Source: Candidatus Sumerlaeota bacterium
GTDB taxonomy: Bacteria; Sumerlaeota; Sumerlaeia; Sumerlaeales; Sumerlaeaceae
Direction of reading: 5' to 3'
NCBI GenBank assembly: GCA_017161655.1
Contig: JADFCV010000003.1
Span: 85,954-148,265 of the forward strand
Length of the DNA: 62,312 bases
The position numbers were made by a program, and so were the translations under genes. Shown one piece after another: positions 1 to 9,338 of the stretch. The first letter of the stretch is position 1; each line of letters begins with the position of its first letter. Below the pieces are notes generated by a model. It made no database searches. It saw only the letters and a program-made list of their open reading frames with translations, and had not been told where the DNA came from.

Positions 1-2
1 GT

Positions 3-179
3 CGCGTTGTACGCGTGGACTTGACCCAGAAAGGACGCCGTGTGGTGCAGCAGTTAAATCGCGTTCATGAACGCCGCTTCCGCGAGATTCTCTCTAAACT
101 TACGCCTGAAGAACGCGAGGAGCTCATCGGGCATTTCCAGCGTATCCACGACCTTCTCGCCTTGATCGACAGTCGCTAG
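3..179 (+). CDS. MarR-family transcriptional regulator, C-terminal part (5' truncated by window edge)
   Basis: The frame is open from the window edge to a TAG at 177-179 and encodes the last 58 residues of a protein. It carries the MarR wing-end pattern (R-V-D-L-T-Q-K-G-R) followed by a long amphipathic helix with LTPEEREELI, as in the MarR dimerisation helices. MarR proteins are dimeric winged-helix repressors, often of adjacent efflux genes. The gene lies about 95 bp upstream of an ABC half-exporter and a copper ATPase on the same strand, so it may control them. The DNA-binding helix lies outside the window, so the ligand cannot be judged. Confidence 0.75.
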   Translation, partial: RVVRVDLTQKGRRVVQQLNRVHERRFREILSKLTPEEREELIGHFQRIHDLLALIDSR

Positions 180-272
180 AAATCCTTTTCGCTATTGCCC
201 CACAAGCTGTTCCGTCCGGCGAACGAATCTTCAATCCGCTACGATTGTCTCTCATGACACAGATCTGCCATC

Positions 273-2036
273 ATGGGATATCGCGCACTCATTAACGGTT
301 TGATGCCTTATGTTCGCGCGCATCGCTGGCGCATAGCCGGGGGAGTAATCCTGCTTGGAGTCGCGAATTACTTCCAGGTGCGCGTGGCTGAAGTTGTCGG
401 CATGGCCACCGATAAGATGAAAGCGGGGGGTGTCCCTTCTTCAACCTTCGCGTGGTATGCAATCCTCGTCGTCGGCCTTACCCTTGTGGTCGCGCTTGCT
501 CGTTTCTTTATGCGGCTGTGGATTGTGGGCGCCTCGCGCGACATTGAATTTGCATTTCGCAACGAGATCTTCCGGAAACTTCTCTTTTTGCCGCCGGCAT
601 TCTACGACCGCCAACGCACAGGAGACCTTATCAGCAAAGCCACCAACGACGTGGAAGCTGTACGCATGGTGCTGGGGCCGGGCGTGCTGCAGTTTTCCAA
701 CTCGGCCCTGCTGTTCCCCATCGCAATCACCCAAATGCTTTTCGTAGATCCGTGGCTCACGTTGGCAGCAATTTCGCCCCTCGCCACCCTTCCGTGGCTG
801 GTGAACTTTTTCGGCAATCGCATCCACCGTCGTTTTCGCGCCGTACAGGACCATTACTCAACGCTGAGCGCAATGGTGCAGGAAAACCTGGCCGGCATAC
901 GGGTAGTTAAGGCCTTTTGTCAGGAGCCTGAGGAAATCGAGCGCTTTAGCAAGCTCAACGAAGAAAACGTGGCGAAGAACATGCAGCTTGCTCGCATGCA
1001 GTCCACCTTTTTTCCGGTATTGCACATGGTGGCAGGATTGTCAGTCGTGACTCTCATCGCCAGTGGGGCAATATTTGTTGTCCATGGGCGCATCACGGTT
1101 GGCCAGCTTGTCGAAATGTCGCTCATTCAGATGATGCTCTTCTGGCCTATGATGGCCTTCGGTTGGACGGTGAGCCTTTTGCAGCGTGGTGCCGCCTCGA
1201 TGGAGCGTATCCAGGAGGTGTTGCGCGAACCAAACGATCCTGCCCTGTGCGAAAATTCGCGCCACGGGATCCTTTTGAAAGACGCCAGCATTTCTATCCG
1301 GAATCTTACGTTCTCTTACACCTCAGATCGCGCGCCAGCCTTGACGGATCTCTCGCTTGAGATTCCCCACGCTGGCTCACTCGGCGTGGTAGGCCCCACG
1401 GGTTCTGGCAAAACGACCCTCGCCGTAATTCTCGCAAAACTCTATGCTGTTCCACCAGAGCGAGTTTTTATCGGTGGTGTGGACATCGTAGATATTCCTG
1501 CGCACGAGCTGCGCGCAAAGCTTAGCTTGGTGCTTCAGGAATCCCTGCTCTTTAGCGATACGATTGCCAATAACATTGCCCTGGGCAAACCAGGTGCATC
1601 GCGCGAAGAGATCGAGCGGGCTGCGCGTCTCGCGCACATCGCGGGAGAAATCGAGAATTTTCCACACGGCTATGACACACTGCTGGGCGAACGCGGTATC
1701 AATCTCTCGGGTGGCCAGCGACAACGCGTGGCTCTTGCGCGTGCCATTATTCGGGATCCGAAAATTCTCGTCCTCGATGACGCACTTTCTGCGGTGGACA
1801 CCGAGACAGAGGCCAAGATTATCGACTCGCTGCGAGAGATTATGCGCGAGCGCACAAGCATCATTATCGCCCATCGAATCTCAGCGGTCATGCATTGTGA
1901 TCGCATCGCTGTGCTCGACGAAGGGCGCTTGATCGAGTACGGAGCCCACGACGAACTTGTGGCCCTTGGCGGACTTTACGCCTCGCTTTACGAACACCAA
2001 TTGCTGAGCGAAGCCATCGAGCAGGAGGCGGGATGA
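273..2036 (+). CDS. ABC exporter half-transporter (MdlA/BmrC-like), permease-ATPase fusion
   Basis: This 587-residue protein has an N-terminal exporter membrane domain of six predicted helices (about residues 15-310) and a C-terminal nucleotide-binding domain. Walker A is GPTGSGKTT at residues 374-382, the signature is LSGGQRQR, and Walker B ends in Leu-Asp502-Asp503. The usual catalytic glutamate after Walker B is Asp503 here. In heterodimeric exporters such as MdlAB, BmrCD and TM287/288, this substitution marks the subunit with the degenerate ATPase site. No partner half-transporter is visible in the window. The ATG at 273 follows the MarR gene, and the stop overlaps the copA start by ATGA, so the two are translationally coupled. 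Substrate unknown; multidrug or lipid export is plausible. Confidence 0.9.
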   Translation: MGYRALINGLMPYVRAHRWRIAGGVILLGVANYFQVRVAEVVGMATDKMKAGGVPSSTFAWYAILVVGLTLVVALARFFMRLWIVGASRDIEFAFRNEIFRKLLFLPPAFYDRQRTGDLISKATNDVEAVRMVLGPGVLQFSNSALLFPIAITQMLFVDPWLTLAAISPLATLPWLVNFFGNRIHRRFRAVQDHYSTLSAMVQENLAGIRVVKAFCQEPEEIERFSKLNEENVAKNMQLARMQSTFFPVLHMVAGLSVVTLIASGAIFVVHGRITVGQLVEMSLIQMMLFWPMMAFGWTVSLLQRGAASMERIQEVLREPNDPALCENSRHGILLKDASISIRNLTFSYTSDRAPALTDLSLEIPHAGSLGVVGPTGSGKTTLAVILAKLYAVPPERVFIGGVDIVDIPAHELRAKLSLVLQESLLFSDTIANNIALGKPGASREEIERAARLAHIAGEIENFPHGYDTLLGERGINLSGGQRQRVALARAIIRDPKILVLDDALSAVDTETEAKIIDSLREIMRERTSIIIAHRISAVMHCDRIAVLDEGRLIEYGAHDELVALGGLYASLYEHQLLSEAIEQEAG

Positions 2037-4342
2037 GTTTCGACGACAGCCAACGAGTAGAGCCGACCCGCACGCTGCTATGCGAAATCGAGGGGATGCA
2101 TTGTGCATCGTGCGTTGCGCGTATCGAAAAAGTCATAGGCAGCATGGCAGGCGTGCGCCAAGTGAATGTGAACCTTGCTACGCGAGAGGGACGAATCGCT
2201 TACGACCCACAGCAAATCAGCACCGACCAGATCATGGCAAGGCTGAGGGAGATTGGGTTCGAACCAAAGCTCTCGACAGCAGTAAGAACAGCATCCGCGA
2301 GCGAGTCGCGATTGGCGCGCGCCCGTTTGCGACGGCAGGTCATCGAAGTTCTCGTTGGTGCGTCATTGGCTACACCAATCGCGATATTGGGAATGACGCA
2401 CATCCCGTGGGCTTATAAAGATCATTTTAACTTTATAGCTACTGCAGTCGTTTTGGCGTTGATTGGACGACAGTTTCTCGTTGGCGCATGGAAAGCAATT
2501 CGAAGCGGCACAGCCGACATGAACGTCCTTGTGGCACTGGGAGTGTCCACAGCATTCCTTTACAGCACAGCTGTTGTTTTGGCGCCAGACCTCTGGCAAA
2601 GACTTGGTGTCGTCCCGCACACCTATTTTGAAGCCGCCGCCGTCATTTGCGTGTTTGTCGCTCTGGGGCGCCTGCTTGAAGAGCGCGCAAGGTTGCACAC
2701 TGGAGACGCAATTCGTGCTTTGCTGGAGCGTACCCCTCGCACCGTTACACGCGTTTGCGCGGGCGGGACAGAAACTGTCCTACTCGAAGAAGTGCAAGTC
2801 GGAGATGTGCTAATCCTTCGTCCCGGCGAGATGGTGCCTGTTGACGGCATCGTTGTTGACGGAGCTAGCTGGGTGGACGAAGCGCTACTCACAGGGGAAT
2901 CAGTTCCGGTCGAAAAACATGCAGGTGATCGCGTGGTGAGTGGAACTCTGAACACCACCGGAGCACTCACCATTCGCGCCACCCACGTCGGCGCGGATAC
3001 CGTCCTGCAAAGAATCGTTCAGCTTGTCCGTGAGGCTCAGAGCACAAAACCGCCGATTGCACGCCTTGCGGATCGTGTGAGCGCGATTTTTGTTCCAACG
3101 GTGCTTGCTATTGCATTTCTCTCCGCTAGCTTCTGGCTTCTTCTGGGAGGGAAAGCACACTTGGGCCATGCGCTGCAATCCTTTGTGTCAGTTCTTGTCA
3201 TTGCGTGCCCCTGCGCGTTGGGACTCGCAACTCCTACGGCGATCATCGTCGCGTGTGGATTAGCGGCTCGCCGTGGGATTCTCTTTCGGAAAGCGGAAGC
3301 ACTGGAGAGATCCTCTGAGCTCAACACAATCGTCCTCGATAAGACGGGGACATTAACACAAGGGCAACCCGCCCTCGTGAAAGTTGTTTCGTTTGACCCA
3401 ACTCGTTGGTCTGACGACGATGTCATTCAGCTCGCTGCCTGGGCGGAACAGTACTCTGAACATCCCCTTGCCCGAAGCGTCGTGGCCGCTGCGACAGCCC
3501 GGCAAATCACTCCGCCGCCTGACCGCTTTCAAGCTTTTCCAGGCAAAGGCGTGGTGGCCGAACAGGGGCCCCAGCGAGTGGCAGTTGGCTCGACTGCTCT
3601 GTTAGCACAATTAGGAATCCCGATCGAAAAGGCGGCACAACTCATGAGCCAGCTGGCTGAAGAAGGAACGACGCCGCTGGCTGTCGCTTTAGGCCATGAG
3701 TGCATTGGCATCCTCGCTTTGGCTGACCCACTTAAACCGGAAGCTCCCTCAGTGGTTCAGTCATTGCTGTCGTGCGGATACGAAGTGTGGCTTGTGACGG
3801 GTGACCGCCAGGAAGTGGGACGAGCTGTTGCTGCAAAGGTTGGAATCAAGCATTGGGTCGCTGAAGTTGATCCCTTTGGCAAAGCAGAACGTGTGGCAGA
3901 CCTGCAGCGCAACGGCAGACGCGTGGGATTTGTGGGCGACGGGATAAACGACGCGCCGGCGCTTGCCCGCGCCGACGTAGGATTCGCCATGGGGACAGGC
4001 GCAGATGTGGCTGTCGAAACCGGCGATGTCACGTTGCTGGGGAAAAACCTTGATGCCCTTGTGCACGCACTCGATATCGCAGGCGAGACAATGGCAACAA
4101 TTCGACAGAACCTTTTCTTTGCCTTTGTCTACAATGCTGCGTGTATTCCACTGGCTGCAGGTGTTTTTTATCCCATCTCTGGCATTCTTTTAAACCCCAT
4201 GGTAGCAAGCGCTGCGATGGCGATGAGCAGTGTCAGTGTGGTGAGCAATAGTTTGCGCCTGGGCCGCCGCCTTAGGCGGTCATGGCATAGGGACGCGTCC
4301 GGAGGATTCTCTCTTCCGATTCGGGCAAAAGATAATGCTTGA
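2033..4342 (+). CDS. copA: Copper-translocating P1B-type ATPase
   Basis: This 769-residue P-type ATPase pumps Cu(I) out of the cytoplasm at the cost of ATP. It has one N-terminal heavy-metal-associated domain with GMHCASC (Cys24 and Cys27), eight predicted membrane helices, and the metal-site motif Cys392-Pro-Cys394. The phosphorylation motif is DKTGTLT (Asp436), followed by the nucleotide-domain His-Pro (EHP) and the hinge [10 protein letters not shown]. Late-helix signatures FVYNAA and [13 protein letters not shown] fit the copper(I) subclass (P1B-1). The start overlaps the stop of the ABC exporter gene by four bases. No CopZ, CueR or CsoR is seen, so any copper response may depend on the upstream MarR protein, which is inference. 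Confidence 0.95.
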   Translation: MSFDDSQRVEPTRTLLCEIEGMHCASCVARIEKVIGSMAGVRQVNVNLATREGRIAYDPQQISTDQIMARLREIGFEPKLSTAVRTASASESRLARARLRRQVIEVLVGASLATPIAILGMTHIPWAYKDHFNFIATAVVLALIGRQFLVGAWKAIRSGTADMNVLVALGVSTAFLYSTAVVLAPDLWQRLGVVPHTYFEAAAVICVFVALGRLLEERARLHTGDAIRALLERTPRTVTRVCAGGTETVLLEEVQVGDVLILRPGEMVPVDGIVVDGASWVDEALLTGESVPVEKHAGDRVVSGTLNTTGALTIRATHVGADTVLQRIVQLVREAQSTKPPIARLADRVSAIFVPTVLAIAFLSASFWLLLGGKAHLGHALQSFVSVLVIACPCALGLATPTAIIVACGLAARRGILFRKAEALERSSELNTIVLDKTGTLTQGQPALVKVVSFDPTRWSDDDVIQLAAWAEQYSEHPLARSVVAAATARQITPPPDRFQAFPGKGVVAEQGPQRVAVGSTALLAQLGIPIEKAAQLMSQLAEEGTTPLAVALGHECIGILALADPLKPEAPSVVQSLLSCGYEVWLVTGDRQEVGRAVAAKVGIKHWVAEVDPFGKAERVADLQRNGRRVGFVGDGINDAPALARADVGFAMGTGADVAVETGDVTLLGKNLDALVHALDIAGETMATIRQNLFFAFVYNAACIPLAAGVFYPISGILLNPMVASAAMAMSSVSVVSNSLRLGRRLRRSWHRDASGGFSLPIRAKDNA

Positions 4343-4467
4343 ACGCCCCCGAACGTTGGCCTTGCCATGAGAGATGTTTGTGCCGGATTGCAAATTTTGC
4401 GAATGAAACCAGCGCCGGCACTGAACCGAATAAGATTCGTGTTGATGACGGGAAAGGAAACAAAAAC

Positions 4468-5760
4468 GTGAACGTTTGCGTCATTGGAACCGGCTATGTG
4501 GGGCTTGTGACTGGTGCCACGTTTGCCGACCTCGGCAATGATGTCATTTGCGTGGACAAGGACGAGTCCAAAATTGAGCGGCTGAAACGCGCGGAAATGC
4601 CAATCTACGAACCCGGACTCGAGGAGATTGTCCGGCGCAATCTTGATGAAGGCCGCATCTCTTTTACGACGGACATCGCAGAGGGCGTCAAACGTTCTCT
4701 CGTCATCTTCATTGCTGTTGGCACGCCGCCAAAGGACAATGGCGAAACCGACCTGAGCCAGGTAGAAGCCGTCGCAAAAGAGATCGCCCACCACATGGAT
4801 AGCTACAAGATTGTGGTCAACAAGAGCACGGTGCCTGTCGGTACGGGGGATTTCGTCCGACGGGTCATCGAGCAGAATCGACGGCGGCAGGTGGATTTCG
4901 ACGTCGTTTCAAATCCTGAATTTCTGAAAGAAGGCTCGGCGGTCTACGATTCGATGCACCCGGATCGCATCGTGATCGGCGCCCCCAGTCAGCACGTTGC
5001 GATGGCGCTACTCGAACTCTACGCTCCCCTCGAAGTGCCGATGCTCATTACGGACGTAGAAAGCGCGGAGATGATCAAATATGCATCGAACGCTTTCCTC
5101 GCCACGAAGATCTCCTTTATCAACATGATCGCTAATGTCTGCGAGAAAGCAGGAGCAGACGTGATGCTCGTGGCAAAAGGCATGGGCTACGACCGACGCA
5201 TTGGGCCGGAGTTCTTGCAGGCCGGGTTAGGATTTGGGGGGTCTTGCTTTCCAAAAGATACCCTGAGCTTACGCCACGTCACGCGACAGCTTGGGGAGGA
5301 CAGCTCCCTTCTTGATGCTGTGCTAAATATCAACGAGGACCGAGTCCCGCGTTTCATTCGACGCATCGAGCAGCGACTCGGTGAGATCGCGGGAAAGACC
5401 TTTGCGATCCTGGGCCTCGCCTTCAAACCAAACACAGATGATCTACGCGAAGCGAAAAGCCTCGAAATCATCCGGCTACTCCAGGAAAAAGGCGGCAAAA
5501 TCCGGGCTTACGATCCGGTGGCGATGGACAATGCGAAGCAAATCCTGAAGGATGTGACCTTTTGCAAAAGCGCTTACGAAGCCGCCGAGCAAGCGGACGC
5601 CGTGGTTATCGTGACGGATTGGAACGAGTTCAAACTGCTCAACCTCGAAAAATTGCGTGATAAAGTTCGGCAGCCCCTTCTTTTCGACGGACGCAACATT
5701 TATCAGCCAGAGCGTGTGCGAAAATACGGGTTCGAATACTTTAGTATCGGACGGCCTTAG
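4468..5760 (+). CDS. UDP-glucose/GDP-mannose 6-dehydrogenase
   Basis: This 430-residue enzyme performs the two-step NAD-dependent oxidation of a nucleotide sugar to its uronic acid, a precursor of capsule or exopolysaccharide. The N-terminal Rossmann motif is GTGYVGL, and the catalytic motif GGSCFPKD places the thiol at Cys260, the position seen in well-studied UDP-glucose dehydrogenases. The C-terminal UDP-binding domain includes GLAFKPNTDDLREA. I chose the GTG at 4468 because it follows a purine-rich GGAAAGGA element and starts exactly at the Rossmann strand. An in-frame TTG at 4339, overlapping the copA stop, would add 43 residues without domain character. UDP-glucose is the commonest substrate, but GDP-mannose cannot be excluded. 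Confidence 0.92.
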   Translation: MNVCVIGTGYVGLVTGATFADLGNDVICVDKDESKIERLKRAEMPIYEPGLEEIVRRNLDEGRISFTTDIAEGVKRSLVIFIAVGTPPKDNGETDLSQVEAVAKEIAHHMDSYKIVVNKSTVPVGTGDFVRRVIEQNRRRQVDFDVVSNPEFLKEGSAVYDSMHPDRIVIGAPSQHVAMALLELYAPLEVPMLITDVESAEMIKYASNAFLATKISFINMIANVCEKAGADVMLVAKGMGYDRRIGPEFLQAGLGFGGSCFPKDTLSLRHVTRQLGEDSSLLDAVLNINEDRVPRFIRRIEQRLGEIAGKTFAILGLAFKPNTDDLREAKSLEIIRLLQEKGGKIRAYDPVAMDNAKQILKDVTFCKSAYEAAEQADAVVIVTDWNEFKLLNLEKLRDKVRQPLLFDGRNIYQPERVRKYGFEYFSIGRP

Positions 5761-5825
5761 GCCTTGCGCTGCCAGAATTCGCGCGGTGAACGCCCCAACC
5801 ATGCTAGGATGGCAGGAGAAAAGCC

Positions 5826-6203
5826 ATGCATGAATACAGCTTGATGGAAGACGTGGTAGCAAGTTTGCAGAAGAGCCTTGAGCGAGAAGGCATTTCGCGA
5901 CCGGGTGCGGTGAAGGAGATCGTGTTGCGCATCGGGGCTCTCGATATCCACTCCGAAGCAAGCTTCAAACAGGCGTTTGACGTCCTCACGAAAGACACGC
6001 CGCTGGCTGGCGCGCAGCTCCAGCTCGAAATCGTGCCTGCGCAGTACACCTGCCGCAAGTGTGGTTACAACGGATCTGTCGGTGTGGGAGACGCTGACGG
6101 CCATCAAGCCGAACCCGTGGTCGAATGCGCCAAATGTGGAGAGCCTTGTATTGTCTCCGGGGGACGGGGGATCCATCCCATTGACATAATCGTGGAGGAC
6201 TAA
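5826..6203 (+). CDS. hypA: Hydrogenase nickel-incorporation/zinc-binding protein HypA
   Basis: This 125-residue protein begins Met-His-Glu, the conserved HypA N-terminus whose His2 helps bind nickel. It contains a zinc domain with C76-R-K-C79 and C101-A-K-C104, and ends GIHPIDIIVED. HypA works with HypB to load nickel into [NiFe] hydrogenase and, in some bacteria, urease. Length and motif order match the family. The gene is orphaned here: no HypB, HypC-F or hydrogenase structural gene occurs in the window. A third cysteine (C108) follows the second CxxC in place of the common Gly-Ser. It converges on btpA with only two bases between the stops. Confidence 0.9.
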   Translation: MHEYSLMEDVVASLQKSLEREGISRPGAVKEIVLRIGALDIHSEASFKQAFDVLTKDTPLAGAQLQLEIVPAQYTCRKCGYNGSVGVGDADGHQAEPVVECAKCGEPCIVSGGRGIHPIDIIVED

Positions 6204-6205
6204 CG

Positions 6206-7009
6206 TCAGGCTTTTCGCTGAGCCTGAACGGCAGCCATGAACGCAGCAAGCCGGTCCGGATCGAGCTCTTCGTCCCACCGACCGTGGCGCTTGAGCCATG
6301 AGCCCACGATGAATCCGTCGGCATACGGCCACTGCTCTGCGAGTGTGTCGGGCGTGATTCCCGACCCAACAAGAACTGGTAATTTTGTGGCACGGCGGAC
6401 CTCTTGCAGGTCCTCTACTGCTGTGGGCTCCCCTGTCGCGCGGCCAGTGACAATGATCCCGTCAGCACCGAAGAACTCCGCAGCGTGAGCCGTCTCACCC
6501 AGCGAGACGTCGCTTGTCACAGCGTGGCTCGAATGTTTCTTTTTGATGTCGGCGAAAACCGCGATGTGGGATGCACCAATGGATTTGCGCATACGCAGGA
6601 GCTCCCCCGCGTCGGATTCGATCCATCCTTCATCAGCAATGTGACCGAAAACAAATCCCTCGCAGCGCACAAACTGCGCATCAGCAGCGCAGGCAGCTGC
6701 GAGGGCTTCTTTGTTGGCTCCAGCTAGAATTTGCACGCCGACAGGACAATCCACCGACTGACGAACCGCACACAGGGCAGCCGTGACAGCAGCTGTAATC
6801 TCCGGGCCAACGTGGCGACGCAGGTAAGGCAAATCGTGCATGTTTTCCACAAGGACGGCATCAAATCCAGCAGCCCGAAGCTGCTGCGCTTCGGACGCTG
6901 CAATCGCACAGATTTCGCGCATGGTGTGAGACGCCCGTGGCGTTCCAGGCAAAGCTCGGAGGTGAACCATCCCGATCGTGACTTTGCGAGACCAATCGAA
7001 AGTGTTCAT
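6206..7009 (-). CDS. BtpA/SgcQ-family TIM-barrel protein
   Basis: The 267-residue protein matches the BtpA family: start near GMVHLRALPGTP, then FDAVLVENMHDLPY, a central ADIKKKHSSHA and a terminal barrel strand LPVLVGSGI. BtpA was named for a role in photosystem I stability in cyanobacteria, but most family members occur in non-phototrophs and SgcQ sits in sugar operons, so the reaction is unknown. Its ATG overlaps the stop of the upstream glycosyltransferase gene (ATGA), making it the last gene of a four-gene minus-strand operon. Nothing photosynthetic is nearby. A short 7-bp inverted repeat (6206-6227) spans its stop codon but lacks a T tract. Confidence 0.85.
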   Translation of the reverse strand: MNTFDWSRKVTIGMVHLRALPGTPRASHTMREICAIAASEAQQLRAAGFDAVLVENMHDLPYLRRHVGPEITAAVTAALCAVRQSVDCPVGVQILAGANKEALAAACAADAQFVRCEGFVFGHIADEGWIESDAGELLRMRKSIGASHIAVFADIKKKHSSHAVTSDVSLGETAHAAEFFGADGIIVTGRATGEPTAVEDLQEVRRATKLPVLVGSGITPDTLAEQWPYADGFIVGSWLKRHGRWDEELDPDRLAAFMAAVQAQRKA

Positions 7010-8424
7010 GATTCTTGTGTCCTCGAAGTCTCTTGAGGTTGGCTACGCCCTTTTTCGCCGCTGCGCCGACGACGAATGGCCTCGCGCACATGTTCTTGCA
7101 TTTCCGCTACAACTTTCTCCCACGAAAAGGAACGTGCCACTTCTAGTCCCTTGATGATGCGCTGAGCATAATGGCCAGCTAAAGCGGCTTCACACTCCGC
7201 AATGAATTCGGCTGCGTTGGTCGCCAGCCCCACACAATCGCCAAAGAAATTCTCCAAATCCGGAAGACGAATGCTGACGACAGGGCGTGCCGTGCTCAAA
7301 TACTCCAACGTTTTCGTGGGATTGATGTGGCGCGTTAGCTCGTTAATTTTCCACGGCATAATACAAACTTCGCTGTGGGCAAGAAAAGTCGGAAGCCGGC
7401 GATAAGGAATAGAGCCAAAAAAGTGGATGTTGGGCAATTCGAGAAGCGTGGGAAAATCTTTGAACTGCCCAATATCCACTGGACCAAGCATGAGAATTTG
7501 CCAATTGGGCCGGGCTCGCGCTACCTCAGCCAGGAGCTGCCCGTCTATACGCGCGTCTATCAACCCCATGTAAATAAGCCGGGGATGGCCAATGCCCTCA
7601 AGCTCACCCGGCTCCGCAAGGGGTAAGTCGGCGTCTGGTGCAGCGGCATGGAAATGCTCGAACTCCACGCCGCAGGGGTAAAAATACGACGGACAGGCGG
7701 CCTGCGAGCATTTGGTCTCGTACAGGGCATGGGTCCCTGCGAAAATCACGTCAGCCCGACGCAATAACTCCTGCTCACGCTGAGAAATATCGCGCGGGGC
7801 CCACACGAAAGCACTGTACTCATCTTGAATGTCGTAAACGACCGCGACGGGCGAATATGTCTCCAGCACGTACACCCCTGCGGGATAATAGAACCACAGG
7901 ACAACATTGCTCATGCGAAATCGCCACTCGTACCAGCGTATGTGCGTATCCAGAAGCCAACGGTTCAAGCGCCGCACCCCATGGCTGCGCGACTCGCCCG
8001 GGAAGAGCAACGGGTGACGAATGATGACGGCAGGATGGTGCATGAAAAATGCGTGGAAACTGCCGGGGACCCAGCGAGCAAAAACATGCAGGTAGCTTGT
8101 CGCGAAATCCTCCACATAAACGACTTTTCTTTCACGAGCCAGACGAGTCATCGTATGGTGATTACGCTGCCAGATGTGGGACCATGGCACGTGGCTGATA
8201 GCAATGACGTCGAAATGGTCGCTTTGCGGGTCACGTTGAGGCTTACTGCGCGCTAGCCACAAAATGAGGCGTCGCATGGCGGCTGCTGTAGGCACGAAAA
8301 TCAACAGGAAGCAGAAAACGATCAGTTGAAGCGGCAACCACAGCCACCTGCGCCACAAAGGTGCAGGCGCTGTCGTACGGAGCACTGCGTCAGCAACCAC
8401 TCGCCGGTTCTTTTTCATAAGCAC
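7006..8424 (-). CDS. Membrane-anchored glycosyltransferase (GT4-like)
   Basis: This 472-residue protein has an N-terminal hydrophobic segment (about residues 28-55) and then two Rossmann-like domains of a GT-B glycosyltransferase. The acceptor domain includes IAISHVPWSHIWQRNH and the donor domain contains LIYMGLIDARID, WQILMLGP, a low-complexity-free linker and the nucleotide-sugar motif NPTKTLEYLSTARPVVS. The conserved late acidic patch fits GT4/GT1-type enzymes. It probably transfers a sugar at the cytoplasmic membrane, in line with its GT2 neighbour whose 3' end it overlaps by 10 bases. Donor and acceptor are unknown. The stop overlaps the btpA start (ATGA). Confidence 0.85.
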   Translation of the reverse strand: MLMKKNRRVVADAVLRTTAPAPLWRRWLWLPLQLIVFCFLLIFVPTAAAMRRLILWLARSKPQRDPQSDHFDVIAISHVPWSHIWQRNHHTMTRLARERKVVYVEDFATSYLHVFARWVPGSFHAFFMHHPAVIIRHPLLFPGESRSHGVRRLNRWLLDTHIRWYEWRFRMSNVVLWFYYPAGVYVLETYSPVAVVYDIQDEYSAFVWAPRDISQREQELLRRADVIFAGTHALYETKCSQAACPSYFYPCGVEFEHFHAAAPDADLPLAEPGELEGIGHPRLIYMGLIDARIDGQLLAEVARARPNWQILMLGPVDIGQFKDFPTLLELPNIHFFGSIPYRRLPTFLAHSEVCIMPWKINELTRHINPTKTLEYLSTARPVVSIRLPDLENFFGDCVGLATNAAEFIAECEAALAGHYAQRIIKGLEVARSFSWEKVVAEMQEHVREAIRRRRSGEKGRSQPQETSRTQES

Positions 8425-9338
8425 ACCACCTTATTGCGCCACGATCCAACGACACGACCGGCTAGGAAACAGATGTAACGCACGAGCTCCAGCCATCCCT
8501 CCCGCCGGAGATAAGGATCGCGTTTTATGAAAGGATAGAGCAATGCCTTCACCATCGCTTTTAGCACACAGCGATAAGAGGTCGCGTCTATCCAGAATTT
8601 GTGACCAATAAACTCCCGATGGCGGGCAAACGTCGTGGCCGAGCCTATGCCGTAGTAAAACATCTGGCGGGCAAAGCTCTTGAGATTGGAACGATGGCGG
8701 TGCGCCACAATAGCGCCACGGACTAAAGCGAGTTTCCCGCCGGCGTCCAGAATGCGCCAGCAAAAATCAGCATCTTCTCCCACACGCAAGCTTTCCTCAA
8801 ACAAGCCAATACGTTCGAAAACGGCACGCCGTGCAGCGAAATTTGCAGTGAGGAGGAAGGGAGGCTTATAGGGACGAGCTTTGAAAAAGTCTTCCTGATT
8901 GAGTATCTCCTGACGAGCCGAAAAAGCTTCGGTGAGAGTTGTGGGTGCAGCTGATTTCAAGAGTCCGCCAGCCGCCCACACAGTGCGATCGGTGAAAGCA
9001 CTCACAAGTTCGGCCAACCATGTAGGGCCTGGGATGCAATCCGAATCAATGAAGGCAAGAATCTCCCCGCGGCTAGCGCGGATCCCTGTATTGCGTGCTG
9101 CACTCGGGCCACGACGCTCTTCGTGCAGAAGACGGGCCCAAGGGTGGTTCGCACAGAACTGGTTGAGGTACTCCACGCTTCCATCTGTCGAGCCATTGTC
9201 CACGACGACAAGCTCCCATCTCTCGAGAGGATAGGTTTGCGCTGCAAGCTGGTCGAGCAACTGGCCAAGTGTCGGCATGCCATTGAGAACAGGAACAATA
9301 ACACTGACGAAGGGAAGCTCGGGGCTGGCCGTCGTCAT
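8415..9338 (-). CDS. Glycosyltransferase family 2
   Basis: This 307-residue GT-A enzyme starts with the GT2 strand VSVIVPVLNG, then LVVVDNGSTDGS and the metal-binding FIDSDCIPGPTWL (DxD-type). GEDADFCWR corresponds to the family catalytic-base ED motif. The C-terminal 60 residues are basic and hydrophobic, suggesting membrane association. It likely extends a surface polysaccharide or glycolipid together with the downstream GT4-like enzyme. Its start overlaps the MBL gene stop by four bases, and its end overlaps the next glycosyltransferase, so all four genes are co-transcribed and translationally coupled. Confidence 0.9.
   Translation of the reverse strand: MTTASPELPFVSVIVPVLNGMPTLGQLLDQLAAQTYPLERWELVVVDNGSTDGSVEYLNQFCANHPWARLLHEERRGPSAARNTGIRASRGEILAFIDSDCIPGPTWLAELVSAFTDRTVWAAGGLLKSAAPTTLTEAFSARQEILNQEDFFKARPYKPPFLLTANFAARRAVFERIGLFEESLRVGEDADFCWRILDAGGKLALVRGAIVAHRHRSNLKSFARQMFYYGIGSATTFARHREFIGHKFWIDATSYRCVLKAMVKALLYPFIKRDPYLRREGWLELVRYICFLAGRVVGSWRNKVVCL

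Noticed and set aside
4339..4467. An N-terminal extension of the nucleotide-sugar dehydrogenase from TTG 4339
   Set aside because: The added 43 residues show no family character and the GTG at 4468 has a ribosome-binding site directly before the Rossmann fold.
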